A stretch of DNA of 64,000 nt from Plantago elongata (lineage: Eukaryota; Streptophyta; Magnoliopsida; Lamiales; Plantaginaceae), in assembly GCA_036897095.1 (NCBI GenBank), contig JAYMSP010000106.1, forward strand, positions 18,314-82,313, written 5' to 3'. The notes beneath the pieces were generated by a model. The model was given only the letters and a program-made list of their open reading frames with translations, searched no databases and had not been told where the DNA came from. Position 1 is the first letter of the stretch. The number at the start of each line of letters is the position of its first letter. A program made the translations under genes and the position numbers. Below, piece by piece: positions 36,284-48,502 of the stretch.

Positions 36284-38839
36284 TTATTCTATAGCGGAGT
36301 AGCTATGATCATCTTCTGGAGGACCTTGAGATATAACTGTTAACATGACGAATGCCCCAAACAAGATTGTGATTATGGCAGTGAAGTTCACGATGAAGGC
36401 TTCTGTTCCGTATTTGTCAATGCCAGAGCTTTCGAGGAATGTGAGCTTTTCGAGGAATCCTAGTGCAGCATTTCCAACAGCTAAGATGTAGATGAAGATG
36501 CCGAGAAGTACATGCCATGGAAGTGACTCCCTTCTTAATCCAGTTGTTCCGCCAGGGTAGAAAAATGTCACAAAACCGTAAATCCACTGCATGTAGTGAA
36601 AAGTTATTATAAATTAGAATGGTAAACCAAGGAATTAATTTTCAATTGAATTGCAGCAGGTTATTTTAATGGATCATTGCTTATTTGCAGTAGAAGCTGA
36701 GAATAAGCGTTTGCGAAAACTACTGCAATTACTCATCAGAATCGTATTTACACATGCGGTTCAAGAAGGAAATGCAGAAGTCATCAGCCCGACCAGGTCC
36801 TGGTTTTCATTTTAGTGCGACAAACTAAAACCCCATACTACATACATCAAAGTCCTTAGGTAATAGGTAGTTTAGGAAAGCAACTGCAAAGGCCTATACA
36901 TCAAACTGCAGACATGCTTCTTTGCATAAGGGCATTACCTGAATGCCATAGAGTGATATAACACCAATCCCGATCCAGGAGTGTAAGCTGTATAAATTGG
37001 CAAGACCGGCTTCATTGTGATTCTTGAAAGCCATGTATATCCCAATTATCCCGAGTATAAGAGCTATAGCATGTAAAATGAGATGTACGAGTTTCTTTTC
37101 TGGTTTCTTCAGTGGCAGCGATTTGTAACTCATGATGGCTGCACAAGGGAAAAAAGATGAACGAAACTCTTTTTAAAATGTCAGATTTACAAAATGTTAG
37201 TGCATTTTTAAGAATAGTTTGATTACCTTCACCTCCCATTATAACCAAGCCAATAAGCATCAGAACAGGGTGAACCTGGAGTCAATAGACGAAAACAAAA
37301 ATGTAAGCTTCAGGGTACATATCTTGTAATATCTTACATGCCAACGTAAATAAAACTTGAACATCAGGAAAATAAGTGTATTAAAAAGTGCCATGTATAG
37401 CCAAAGGCTAAGCCTGTGAGCAGCATATCAAGAAAGTCAGCTCAGATTGTCAAACTAAGGCTGTGTTCTCTTCAACTGAAAATCAATTCAATTCAGTTCA
37501 GTCCAGTGCCTTTCAGTTCAGCTCGGCTTAGTTATAATTTATACCTTACTTCAGTTCAGTTCAGTCTAGTTCAGTAAATCTCAGTTGAAGAGAACACAGC
37601 CTAAGGCTTGAGAGTGGGGAGAGTCATATCTTGTAGGCATGTGTTCACAGAGGAGACCCTCAATTGGGTTTCTCAAGTCCGAGATGAAATTGAGGTATAA
37701 CAAAGACTTCACTGACCCTTGTTTTGACCCTGGGAACTTCAGTTACAAGATCTTACTGACTGGGATCAGCTATTAACTCGTGGTTTAAAGACTCAGCAAC
37801 TCTAACAAGGTGTTTGTGTGCTGGCTTTGTAAAGCACTCAAGTCTCTTAAGTGTAGTTACTTTACATACTACAGGGGCTTATTTAGTTTCCGCTTATGTG
37901 TTGTGGGAAAAAGCCACGGAAAGTTATAAACTAACCACAAATACTACAGATGGGCTTATAAGCCAAAAAAAAAAAGTGTCATTCACAGCTTAAATAAGCT
38001 CCCACAGACACCCTCCAAATGCTATATACGGTATACCAGAAACACAAAGCAGAAGACTAGCTAAGAGTTCACATATCTCACATTACACAAGTATGAACTA
38101 CATAGCTGGTGATGACTCCATTGCCTAATTCTATAGTTTACTTGTGATTCTCCATCCAGAGTATCAGAATATGCCGGTCACCATTCAAGAACCAAACATA
38201 ATATGACTCCTTCAAACACAACTTTCTCTGTATACTTCTAAAGGCCTACTTTTGAATTGACAATCAAAAATTCAAAATGCTTTTAAAGAAGTGAATGCAT
38301 TTCACACAGGCATCAAAGTGTAACAACAACACCAAATAACCATCTGTAGCTTCATACTGATAATACAAACAACGAAGTGCAGCTTAGTTGTTAAGTCACT
38401 TCCCTTCCAACCAATAGTTGGGGTTCCTCTAACCAATAGTTGGGCTCAAGTCACTTTGCCGTTTCAAAAGAAAGATAATACACACTATCAAAACACAAGC
38501 AGCAAGATCATCAAAGCATTTCCAATAACGCCTTATATTCTAGTAAATCAGTAACAGTATCAAAACAAACTTGCTAACTACAAACTACTCCCTTTGCACC
38601 ATAAGTCGCGTCGTTCGACTTTTGGAGATCGATTTTGACCACAAAGTATATAAACAAATGCTACAGTTAGTTACAGAGAAAGGAAAACTGCTTACATTGA
38701 AGATGAGATTCTTGTTAGTAGCTTCCCAAGCAAAACCACCCCTGAAGCTGACATTCCAAACTATCACCAAAATCGCAGCAACAATACCCAGAACATGAGC
38801 AACGAAAGAAATCGGCAAAGCCTTCACTGCAATCGCCAT
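36284..38839 (-). CDS. Cytochrome b561, ascorbate-dependent transmembrane
   Basis: Four exons, 38839-38696, 37275-37227, 37138-36939 and 36586-36284, give 231 aa with agreeing phases. Six membrane helices are visible. The heme-ligand histidines appear at about H50 (VHPVLML), H83 (LVHLILH), H117 (SLHSWIG) and H156 (LPWHVLLG), with the spacing known for plant CYB561. These proteins move electrons from cytosolic ascorbate across the tonoplast or another endomembrane. The start MAIAVKAL was chosen over an upstream in-frame Met (38950) by family length. Intron 1 (37276-38695) carries a Tourist MITE and a SINE. Confidence 0.93.
37459..37601. mobile_element. Tourist-like MITE, complete copy
   Basis: A 143-bp element with perfect 21-bp inverted ends starting GGCTGTGTTCTCTTC, flanked by TAA duplications (37456-37458 and 37602-37604). 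It lies in cytochrome b561 intron 1. Degenerate relatives occur at 39299-39440, 49340-49498 and 54556-54656. Confidence 0.93.
38371..38473 (+). mobile_element. tRNA-derived SINE, family S1, in intron
   Basis: It starts AACGAAGTGCAGCTTAGTTG, has an internal duplication of ACCAATAGTTGGG, and ends CCGTTTCAAAAGAAA. The target duplication GATAATACAAAC/GATAATACACAC flanks it (38359-38370 and 38474-38485). Confidence 0.78.
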
Positions 38840-40305
38840 TCTTTTTCTACTCAATTTTGACGAGGCGTGTGTTTCAAAGGTGCAGTCTTTACTTATCCTG
38901 TTTGTGAAACTAGAGTTTTCTTGGCTTTTCTGTATCAACATCGACATCAATATAAAGATGAGGCTGTTTTCGATTTCATTGTTTGGCCGTTGGATGAAGA
39001 AAATGGAAGATATTCTTGGAATTGAATAAGGGTCACGTATGACATGTGACGACTAGTAATTGGGTTGTCACTCAGCCACGTTTTTCAGCTACCACACCCC
39101 ATTCGTGTCCTTCGTCTTCACCATTTGTGGATTCACTGATCCTTATCCGAATTTTCCACCTCAATTCGAGAATTTTATTAGCCCTCATCGGGTTTTATAC
39201 AGATTTTATACGTTGTGCGGATGAATAATTTTATACTCATTTATAATTTTAGGTTAGTCGTACTCATAACCTCTCGATTATGAATTATTCGAATTAGATT
39301 ATATTCTCTTCAACTTAAAATCATAGTTCAGTTTCATTCAGTTCAGTTCAATTCTGTCTAGCTATAATTTATATTACACTTTAATTAAATCCAGTTCAGT
39401 TCTGTTTAATTATAATTTATACTGCAATTCAGTTAAGTTACGCCATTGTTTTTTTGGTTTGAACATAATGTCAAATTAGGCAACATGATCACATTTTCAC
39501 TTTTACAATATCAAATTTACTGTTTCATACTAAGTGAACTCATGGTATTTCGATTATAAAGAGTACGAACTAGTCAATTGAGCGGCAGTGTTTTTGACAA
39601 GTCATTTTTAGTAGTTAAAATTTGGACATGCAGAAAACGTTTACGGAGATAAACATTGCACACCCTCGCATGTAGGGTGTCGGGATTCTACTCCATCTAC
39701 CATTGATATTTGAAAAGATCTCCAGAAGCATTAACATTTACTTCAATGTAGTTCATCTACCACAGCCCCACAGGCCACACTCTCATGTCATATCCTGTTC
39801 TCAACATATCCTCACTTCAAGCCAAGTTAACTCCAATTCACAACGTAGAAGAACCTGATCCATAAAATAAGCATCACAGCTCCACACGCTTATAGTTATC
39901 TGAATAGCTCTTGACAGGAACAACTCAATTACTCCAGACACCATACAAACTCAAGATATCGAACCAAACCTCCGTAAGAAGGCGAAATTCATACCTATGG
40001 ACTATGGTCCTATTGTTTTACAGGAGATTCAAGTCACTGATACATGTTCAATCATTTGCATTTATAGAACTTACCAACACAAATCACATTGGAACTCTTA
40101 CAGAATCGAAAAAAGGGTATATATCATGAAGATAACTGATGAATCACTGAGTAAAAGTACCTTCATACTTGTCTGAACTCTCAAGTTTGAAGTAGGTTGC
40201 AATTGTAGAATACATAACTTGGGAATATAACAACAATGAAACACATACAGCAGCGCATTACTTAACAGACATATTGACCTGCTAAGTCGAAAGATACAGT
40301 ACATC
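38840..40305. other. Cytochrome b561 promoter and spacer
   Basis: It holds the b561 leader, a degenerate Tourist copy (39299-39440) and the 3' flank of the HMG-aldolase-like gene. Confidence 0.45.
39299..39440. mobile_element. Tourist-like MITE, degenerate
   Basis: It begins ATATTCTCTTCAACTTAAAA and contains the family core CAGTTCAGTTCAATTCTGTCTA and TATAATTTATA twice. The right end has decayed. Confidence 0.65.
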
Positions 40306-40806
40306 TCAAACAGACAGCTCCATTTTAGAAACGAGAATCCCATCAGTATCTGCATAAAGCCATTCCCCATCGCATATTCTGATGCCAGCAATTTGCACAG
40401 GAACATGCTTCTCTCCGACCCCTTTCTTGTTAGATTTCACTGGATTTGAAGCCAGAGCTCTCACACCAATGTCGCAACCATTTATTTCATCTACGTCTCT
40501 AATACACCCGTTGATTACAATACCAGCCCATCCATTGTTCTGAGCTTGAACCACAGGGTTGCCACCCAGTATCGCACATCTCAGGCTCGCACCCCCATCG
40601 ACAACGAGAACTCTCCCATTACCCTTCTCCTCAAGAAATTCACGTACCAGATAGTTATCCTCGAACACTTTTAGTGTAACAACTGGTCCAGAGAAGATTT
40701 GTCTTCTACCATATATCTGGAAAGCAGGCTGGAGTACACGAAGCTCACCGGTTGCAATAAGTGACGCATTTGCATCACAAACTTCAGCTGTGGTCACAAA
40801 GGCCAT
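40306..40806 (-). CDS. RraA-like protein / putative 4-hydroxy-4-methyl-2-oxoglutarate aldolase, copy A
   Basis: A single-exon ORF of 166 aa, the full length of plant RraA-like proteins. It has VVDGGASLRCAILGG and the catalytic-site block NGWAGIVINGCIRDVDE (Arg-Asp pair), as in bacterial HMG/CHA aldolases and RNase E inhibitor RraA. Plant members show HMG aldolase and oxaloacetate decarboxylase activity in vitro; the role in the plant is unclear. The Met before AFVTTAEVCDAN matches the family start. About 14 of 166 residues differ from the paralogue at 44836-45336. Confidence 0.92.
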   Translation of the reverse strand: MAFVTTAEVCDANASLIATGELRVLQPAFQIYGRRQIFSGPVVTLKVFEDNYLVREFLEEKGNGRVLVVDGGASLRCAILGGNPVVQAQNNGWAGIVINGCIRDVDEINGCDIGVRALASNPVKSNKKGVGEKHVPVQIAGIRICDGEWLYADTDGILVSKMELSV

Positions 40807-42296
40807 CTTTGATCAGTGACCACCTTAAGAAGTTAAGAACCACCGATCATTAGAAACAATATCATCCTACTTATAAGTCTGTTATCACTACAAATTCGTG
40901 TCTGGTTTCATTTTTAAAATATCATGAAACCGGGAAATCTCATTTTTTTGCTCAATCAAGATGAGCTGCAGCAAAAACCTCTTACAATAAAACATTCCAC
41001 ATACACGCACATTGCTTGTAAACAGGGTACATAGACTGATAGACAGACAATTGGATTAATCTACCTCACTGACAAAAACGAATTCTCAGCTTGTTCTTAG
41101 TAATTGATTCTAAAACTGAAAGTAGGCCATATGTATCCTAAACCACAGTGATCTGATCTCTAACACCCTTAATGATAGAATGCCATCTCAACTAACTCTA
41201 AACGTCGAACTTGTACAGAATTGTGAAATCTATTCATTCGTTTTAAGTAACTCTCCAACACTTGATTCCTATAAAACAGTGCATTATACTAACAAAGTTG
41301 TTGACTTTCCTCTGAAATCCATCTGAACCAAGGCAAATTAAAATTATACTTGCTGTCTTAAAAATCCAGCAAAACTAAAAGGCACAAATTCTTGAAAATT
41401 GAAATCCATCCTCTTCTTTTTTCAATTTCCCCACTTCTTGAAAATTATACACAGACACTCATAATATGTGCATAGATTACTCTTGTAAAATTAGCCAAGA
41501 ACAAGTAAATTCAATATGAGAAGAAATGGAAAATCTGAGAAAAAAGCATACTTGAGCAAGACGAGGAGCAGCTGATGAAATCCGACAAGTGAATGGAGTG
41601 TGGAAATTCAATTCAAGAAATGAGAGTTATTTAACATTTGAATGTACTTTCAAAAGTGGTCTTCTTAGAAAACTCCACCCTGTTTCTCAGAAGGTGTTCC
41701 ATGTGATTAAGATCATGAAACATCTCATTTTGGACCGTCTGAAATTCCTTATTATTTTCATACTGGATACTCTCTATATCTTTTCGTTTATAACGTACCA
41801 ACAAAATGAACAATTTTAATTCTATAAAATTAAAATTTTCACAATACAACTTCTTTATAACCACATTGTTGGACTAATATACTCCTTTTTTTATCAAACT
41901 CTTTCTTAAACACATAGTACTTTATAATTTTTTTAAAATATATAAAATTAAATTATTTTATTATTAATAGTATTAATACACTACCACCCGATATTATAAA
42001 TTACACATTGATTTCACAATATTCCTAAAGAGTGGTGTATTAGATCGAATGTTAAATAATTTATGAGCCATATGATATATGATTAAACAAGGCTAGACTT
42101 TGAAATACTACTACAGAGTCAATGGATGATGCACCTCATACAAAAGTCCAAAGTTAGCCTACAAACATTTGTATGAAAATGTTCAAAGACTTCTTGGGTA
42201 CACACCATATTCACAAGGTCATGTTATTATCAATCTATTCAACGTTTTCAATTCTTCATCATTTGTATTTCCTACATAAAATCATTAGACAATATA

Positions 42297-42453
42297 GGGG
42301 TGTTTGGATGGGAATTTGAATACCCCATTTAACTCGATGAACAGTGATTTGACCTAAAATACATTTGAAATACCCTGTTCGAATGTCCATTCAAATACAA
42401 TTTTCACCAAAATTCATTCAAATGCCCACTCAAATGTACATCAAAACAGCCAC
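42297..42453 (+). mobile_element. MITE family M3, copy 1
   Basis: It begins GGGGTGTTTGGATGGGAATT and ends ACATCAAAACAGCC, so the ends are imperfectly inverted. The reverse complement of 50170-50319 aligns along its length, sharing AACAGTGATTTGA and AAATACA. Confidence 0.65.
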
Positions 42454-42474
42454 ATAATATTTTACCCCCACCGT

Positions 42475-42701
42475 CCCTAGTAAACTTCATACATTTATCA
42501 TTTTTAATTATCTCATTAAACTTCATACGAAATTACCCCATCACGAATAAATAATAAACAATCTCAACTTTACAAACAAATTACACATTTTACCATTAAA
42601 ATTACACTTTTTTTCACCTTCTTTATTTTTTATTATTATTTAAATTTTCGTATAAAACTAAATGTCAATCGTAATGTATGAAATTTGATGGGAGGGAGGA
42701 G
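42475..42701. mobile_element. Stowaway-like MITE, copy 2
   Basis: It has the same interior as 35407-35653 (AACTTCATACATTTATCATTTTT and ACACATTTTACCATTAAAA) and ends in GATGGGAGGGAGGAG, with TA on both sides. The left end has drifted. Confidence 0.8.
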
Positions 42702-42906
42702 TAAAAAAATCAAGAAAAAAGCACTTCTCAACCATAAGGATAACAGGTAAGGTTAGCATTGTAACTTATCATTGGCTTTCATCTTATGTAAGTTTTTCAT
42801 TCTTGTTTGTTAATTACCTTGTGATTTCCTAGTCACATGCTAATGTGGATGTGGTTCCATTCTTGATTGTGAGCAGCAGCAGCCAGCAGCTATCTTATAG
42901 TTTAGC

Positions 42907-44286
42907 ATGTCTGATTCCAGTAGGAGAATAATAGCTACTGGTAAGTGAATTTACGAAATTTGCACGAGAACAAATGTACGTTCACGAACATAGTATGATA
43001 CATTTTGGGCGAAAATATCACAAATCCAATTTTCATTATGCAGCTGCAGTTGCGAGCGTGATTGTCGGGATTGGGGTTGTGACGTTCTGCTGCTGTGCCA
43101 GAAAATTGGCTGCAGTCGTGCTCGGACGACCCCCACCCTCAAGTCCTCAACCGTAGCTGCCCAGGTTCGGGAGGTTGATGCCCTGACAATGGAGAGGTTT
43201 TTCATAGAGTTATCTCGGTATCAACCAGTTCAATTCACAGCTCAGCAGCTTTGCTCCTTCACTAAGAACTATGCCACCATATTGGGATCCAGAGGGTTCG
43301 GAAAGGTCTACAAGGGACATTTTCCGAACGGAGTGATGATTGCTGTGAAAGTACTCCACAGGGGTCTAAACAAGTAACAAGTCGAATCTAATTGTCATCT
43401 AAAATTTAAGATTTCTAGGTGTAAGTTTGGATTCTTATGCATTGCAATGTTTAATCTTGATGGCAGGAACATTGAGGAGCAGTTTATGGCTGAAGTTGGA
43501 TGTATTGGGAGGACTCGTCATGTAAACCTTGTCACGATGTACAGCTTTTGCTACGATAAGTTCATGAGCACGCTTGTGTACGAGTATATGGAAAATGGAT
43601 CACTTGACATGCACTTGCTCAATGGAAAAGAACTGGCATGGGAGAAGTTGCACAAAATCGCAGTTGGAACAGCGAAAGGGATCGCATGCTTACACGAGGA
43701 GTGCCAACAGAGGATAATTCACCACGATATAAAGCCAGGCAACATCCTTCTTGGTATGGATTTCTCCCCTAAAGTGGCGGATTTTGGATTGGCCAAGCTC
43801 TGTAATAGAGATGATACGCATGTTAGTGTCACTGGGTATAGGGGTACGCCCGGGTACTTGGCCCCGGAGTTTATGTTGAAGAACTTCCCAATAACTTACA
43901 AATGTGATGTTTTACAGTTTCGGGATTCTATTGTTTGAGATAGCCGGGAGAGGAAGAACACTAAACAGGGTGGCGGTGATGACAGTATGGATTGGTTCCC
44001 GAAGAAAGTTTGGGAGGAATATGAGAAGGGGGAGTTGAGAGCATTGATAGAAGGCTGCGGCATTGAGGAGTATAGAGCCAAGGCCCAGCAAATGGCTATG
44101 GTGGCACTTTGGCGTGTTCAAGATTTGCCTGATACAAGGCCTCCCATGAGTGCCGTTGTGAAGATGCTGGAGGGAGGAGTCGAAATCCTGCCACCTCCGA
44201 AGCCGTTTCATTACTTGTTTTCGGTAGGGCCTAGTGGGCCGAAGTCCCCAAGTTCAGGTTGGCCAACAGATACGCCGAATTCGTAA
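42907..44286 (+). pseudogene. Receptor-like kinase (LRK10L/PR5K type), frameshifted
   Basis: Exon-like parts are 42907-42940, 43044-43372 and 43468-44286. A transmembrane segment (VASVIVGIGVVTFCCCA) is followed by a frame change near 43100-43156, then the juxtamembrane and kinase (MERFFIELSRYQPVQFTAQQL). The kinase has LGSRGFGKVYKG (usual second Gly is Arg), HHDIKPGN instead of HRD and an intact ADFGLAK. At 43910-43940 an extra T shifts frame and a TGA follows; the original frame resumes at about 43950. No extracellular domain is visible. Family members sense signals at the plasma membrane. It is probably a pseudogene, though sequence errors could cause each shift. Confidence 0.7.
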
Positions 44287-44835
44287 TGGTATAAAGAGAA
44301 TGCTTCTCCTGTGATGCCCAAGTATGAGATAGATATCGTCTCTATTTGAAAACAACAAAGAAGAAAAGAAAATTGACAAAAGATAGGCATGCAAAGAACG
44401 GAATGCTAAATGTACGTAGTCAATCATTTGCTGAGGTAAACATTTACTTCACTAAAACATTTCCACGAAAGTATATAGAAATATTGTATCCATACAGGCT
44501 ACATTGATAGTATTATAGCATCATACTAATATATAGAAAGCATATGATATATGGGCAAAGACAAATCACCAAGGAACAGTTAAGGAATCCAAAGGCATCA
44601 TGTAGGTAAGCAACAACTGCATAGATTACCGTAAAAATGACGGTATAACAGTACCTCCGCGAGGTCCTTACCAAAATGATAATAGAACAACAGACTTGTT
44701 GCAAGTTTGAAGAGTAGAAAACATTAGTTGGGTAATATAGCATCGCAGTGACCCTAACAAATAACAACAGAACAACAAACAACACCTTACTTGCCAGATT
44801 TTTAAGCTGTTAAACTCAATATATGAAGAATACTC
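44287..44835. other. Spacer between kinase relic and copy B
   Basis: It is the likely 3' UTR of the minus-strand HMG-aldolase-like copy B; no other feature is seen. Confidence 0.5.
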
Positions 44836-45336
44836 TCAGACAGACAACTCCATTTTGGAAACGAGAATGCCATCTGTATCTGCATAAAGCCATTCCCCAT
44901 CGCATATTCTGGTGCCAGCAATATGCACGGGAACATGCTTCTCTCCGATCCCTTTCTTGTTAGCTTTCACTGGATGTGAAGCCAAAGCTCTCACACCAAT
45001 GTCACACCCATTGATTTCATCAACATCTCTAATACATCCATTAACTACAATACCAGCCCACCCATTGTTCTGGGCCTGAACTACAGGATTGCCACCCAAT
45101 ATTGCACATCTCATACTCGCACCTCCATCAACAACAAGAACTCTTCCATTTCCCTTCTCCTCAAGAAACTCACGTACTAAAACATTATCCTCAAATACTT
45201 TCAGAGTTACAACTGGTCCAGAGAAGACTTGCCTTCTACCATATATCTGGAAAACTGGCTGGAGTACACGAAGCTCACCGGTCACAATAAGCTGCGGATT
45301 TGCATCACAAACTTCAGCTGTTGTCACCAAGGCCAT
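44836..45336 (-). CDS. RraA-like protein / putative HMG aldolase, copy B
   Basis: A single-exon ORF of 166 aa and a close paralogue of 40306-40806, with the same start, length and stop context and the same NGWAGIVVNGCIRDVDE catalytic block. The two genes face the same way, with the decayed kinase gene between them on the opposite strand. Differences cluster near the N-terminus (PQLIV for ASLIA) and around residue 125 (SHPVKANKKGIG). Both look intact. Confidence 0.92.
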   Translation of the reverse strand: MALVTTAEVCDANPQLIVTGELRVLQPVFQIYGRRQVFSGPVVTLKVFEDNVLVREFLEEKGNGRVLVVDGGASMRCAILGGNPVVQAQNNGWAGIVVNGCIRDVDEINGCDIGVRALASHPVKANKKGIGEKHVPVHIAGTRICDGEWLYADTDGILVSKMELSV

Positions 45337-48300
45337 CCTGGATCACTGACCTTCGAGCAGAGAAGCAGGATTAGATGTGGCATCATAGTATTCATAACTC
45401 TACGTTGAGTTCACGTTCAGGCAATATTAACCGTTAACAAATTTAGCGAAACATAGATAATACTAGTCATGGGACGTAATACGAATTTCAAATGATACTT
45501 AATAGCTAGTATTACATGATCATGCTTCATTTTAATCACTCGATAACATCAGCTAGATTAGATCATCTAATCTAATTGAATTGAAACACTCTAATTTTCT
45601 GCCACTTCATCAATCAAAATCAAACTAAAAACCTGTTTAATTAACTGATGATCTTGCAGTAATTCAGCTCAAACACATACATGTAAGCAACAATTCAACA
45701 CTGAAGTAGACTTTCTAATCCAATGATTACCGAAATCAACATAATCCACACCGAGTAAAACAGAATTCATATATCTTTTTCTTTGAAACGGCTAGAGCAT
45801 GAATCGGTAAGCCGTGTTAACAATTGAGCTGCGCTTCGTTGTCTAACATAATTCATATATCAAATTACTCGAAATCAGAAAAGCAAACACCGATTGAGAG
45901 ATCTGATGATCATACCTGAAGATGAAGAGAAGCTGAATGATATGGAATGAGCTCAACTGGCAAAATAATTGAGCGACCAAATTGATTCTGTTCACGATGA
46001 TAATGGATTTTGGGGAAATTCGAGAGGGACTGAAGTGACGGTGATTGGAACAATAATGCGTCGCTTTTGCAGAGTAATTTATTTAACATTTTATGTCCTT
46101 TTTTTTAATTTAAAAAGTTGCCCAGATCTTAATGAAATACTAAAAGGTACCACCATATTTTACCAGCATGATGCATTCTCGTCCTTTTTCTCATTTTCTA
46201 AATCTGGAAAGCGGGTGTTGGTGTGAATTTGCACGTGATTAAAGATTGTTAAGATGTGTTTATCTAAAGTTGTTGGTACTTTTGTCGGACAGATGTACGA
46301 GCTACATTAACAGTTGTATATATAGAATTGGATCTTTATTTATGTTAATTTGTATACCGCTTCTTACTTGTAAACACGTTGAAAAATTCTTTCATTAAAT
46401 GGCTATTCCAACAATATACTTTTAATTACATCCTCGAGAAGCAAAGAAGGCACTGGACTTCAGTGAACTCAAGTCTAATACTATTAAGCGGGTAGAGTAT
46501 ATTATCTATTGAAATTGATTCCAGTTGTAACGAATCAGAAGTCAACCTAGTTGATTACTGAACGAATTAATTTTTCGAAATAAAATCACATCGACAAGTA
46601 AGGTTGAGTTCGATTCATTTTATTTAAGTGATAATTAAGTTTGAGCAAGCTACTATATGATACGTATAATTAATTAAAGAATATTAAATTCAGTCCACGA
46701 ACACCTTGAAGAACTAATATAGGTTAAATTTTACACTACACAACAAATACCTAATACTCGAAACTTCACCGTATTGCACCTATAATTTACCTACAAATTA
46801 TATTTATAATTATCATTTTCAGGCACCTTGAATTTCAAAACCATAACCACTATGCATGCACTAGCCAGTAGCCAACCTAAACTTTATAATTCGACTAGCA
46901 AAATATGACGGGCCCTATTCTAGAAATTAACATATGCTAATCATTCAATCTAACCATCTAATTAAGCCCAGGATATCGATATTTAACTGGAAATTAAGTC
47001 CCAAGTCTAATAATCCAAGAGTTTGGCAAGTAGCTTAACCTGCTTTTGGTGTAGGCAACATTTATTTTGCCGTTATACCAATCCGTCTAATATAAAAATT
47101 GATTGGTATATAATTTGAGTGAAGTGGAGGTATTACGGCTCCAACGGTATAACAAACGGAACCATAATATACTTATGTACCCTCATTTAGTTTACGACTC
47201 GGTGAGTCTACATCCAAGTCAGCAAGTGCTGATGAGGTGCTGGCAAACACACAATAAATTGCATGTCGACGTGGACACCTAAACATAACAATAACACTAC
47301 TATGTGATGTATCAGTTCAGTTGTTTAGCTAGAGTGACATCATGGATCATGCACACACAAGTCATATTAATTTTTAAAAGAAATTCTTATGCATCAAGAA
47401 CCAACCATTTTCATTAATCAAACCTCCATAATATATTTCTTTGAATTATGTGTTTGTTTGAGGAATCTAATTGAGAAAATTTAATAGTTTGACATTAGAA
47501 TATGACCTTTAAGAATTAGAAAAATGGATGAGGAAACTTGGTTGGAAAAAGAATTAAAATTTCAATAAAGAAAAGTTGGCACTTGAATAGTCTCTTAGTA
47601 GTCGTAGATACTGTATTATACAAAGAGATAGAGGAAGACAGACAAATATCATTATTACTGAAAATTCTATGATTGTTTAATTAATATTATTAGCATCGAT
47701 ATTTATTAGAAAGATAATTTTGTTAATAAAAGAATATTTATATTCTTATTAGCAATATTATTAACACTAGTTTTAAGTTAAAGTGGACCATGATGAATTA
47801 CGTGTGCCATCGTCATATGATAATACTAACAATTACTACAAGTCATGCACAATAACGCGCAGCCAAATATGACATGTCATGAGTCATAGGCTCATAGCAC
47901 ATTGTTCAAAGTAAAGAATCTAACAAGTTATGACAAATTTTAAGAATTCTTCATATACATCCAAATTGGGGTGGAACTAGTAGGAGAGTATAGTGGATGT
48001 TGCACTGTAACAAATGACGTAGTTTTTGATATACTGTTGAGGTGACAATCTGTCGCTTTATTGAATATTTTATATATAAAATTTTTAATTAAAAAATACC
48101 ATTTAAATTATATCACAATCTGTTTTTAAGATGTTCGATCAAATAACAGTTAAAATGTTCAGCCAAATGACAGTCAAATATTGTAAAAACGAACTTATAT
48201 GTACATACTATTTTCAATAGCTTAAAAGATTTAGTTGAATCCCAAGTATTAACCTCAAAAGAATTCCATTTCACCATCCGAACTAAAATCAAAGAACACA

Positions 48301-48502
48301 AGAACTAATAATTTCAAGAACAGACACTGAATGAAACCACGTAAATGTTTTTGAATAGCTAAGAATCATGTTGATTTCTTGACAATAAGCTCATTCATTT
48401 CTAAGTAAAATTATCAAGCCTTATTCATTCATATAAAGTTAGAACCACAAAAAGAAGAGTTTTTTCACTTCCATTCAACAGAGAAACTGGATTTTGCTAC
48501 TA
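45337..48502. other. Leader of copy B and AT-rich spacer
   Basis: The copy B leader runs to about 45950 and carries a SINE (45776-45849). From 46250 to 48470 it is AT-rich with no gene, RNA or clear element. Confidence 0.45.
45776..45849 (-). mobile_element. tRNA-derived SINE, family S1, short copy
   Basis: On the minus strand it reads CAACGAAGCGCAGCTCAATTG...CCGTTTCAAAGAAA. The target duplication AATTCATATATC flanks it at 45764-45775 and 45850-45861. Most of the box B region is lost. Confidence 0.75.

Larger units (their letters stand above)
40807..42906. other. Leader of copy A and MITE-bearing spacer
   Basis: The 5' leader of copy A probably reaches to about 41600 with an intron. Beyond it lie two MITEs (42297-42453 and 42475-42701). 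Confidence 0.45.

Noticed and set aside
38580-38665. CTCCCTTTGCACC resembling a Stowaway end in b561 intron 1
   Set aside because: The second end is missing, so it may be a fragment or chance.
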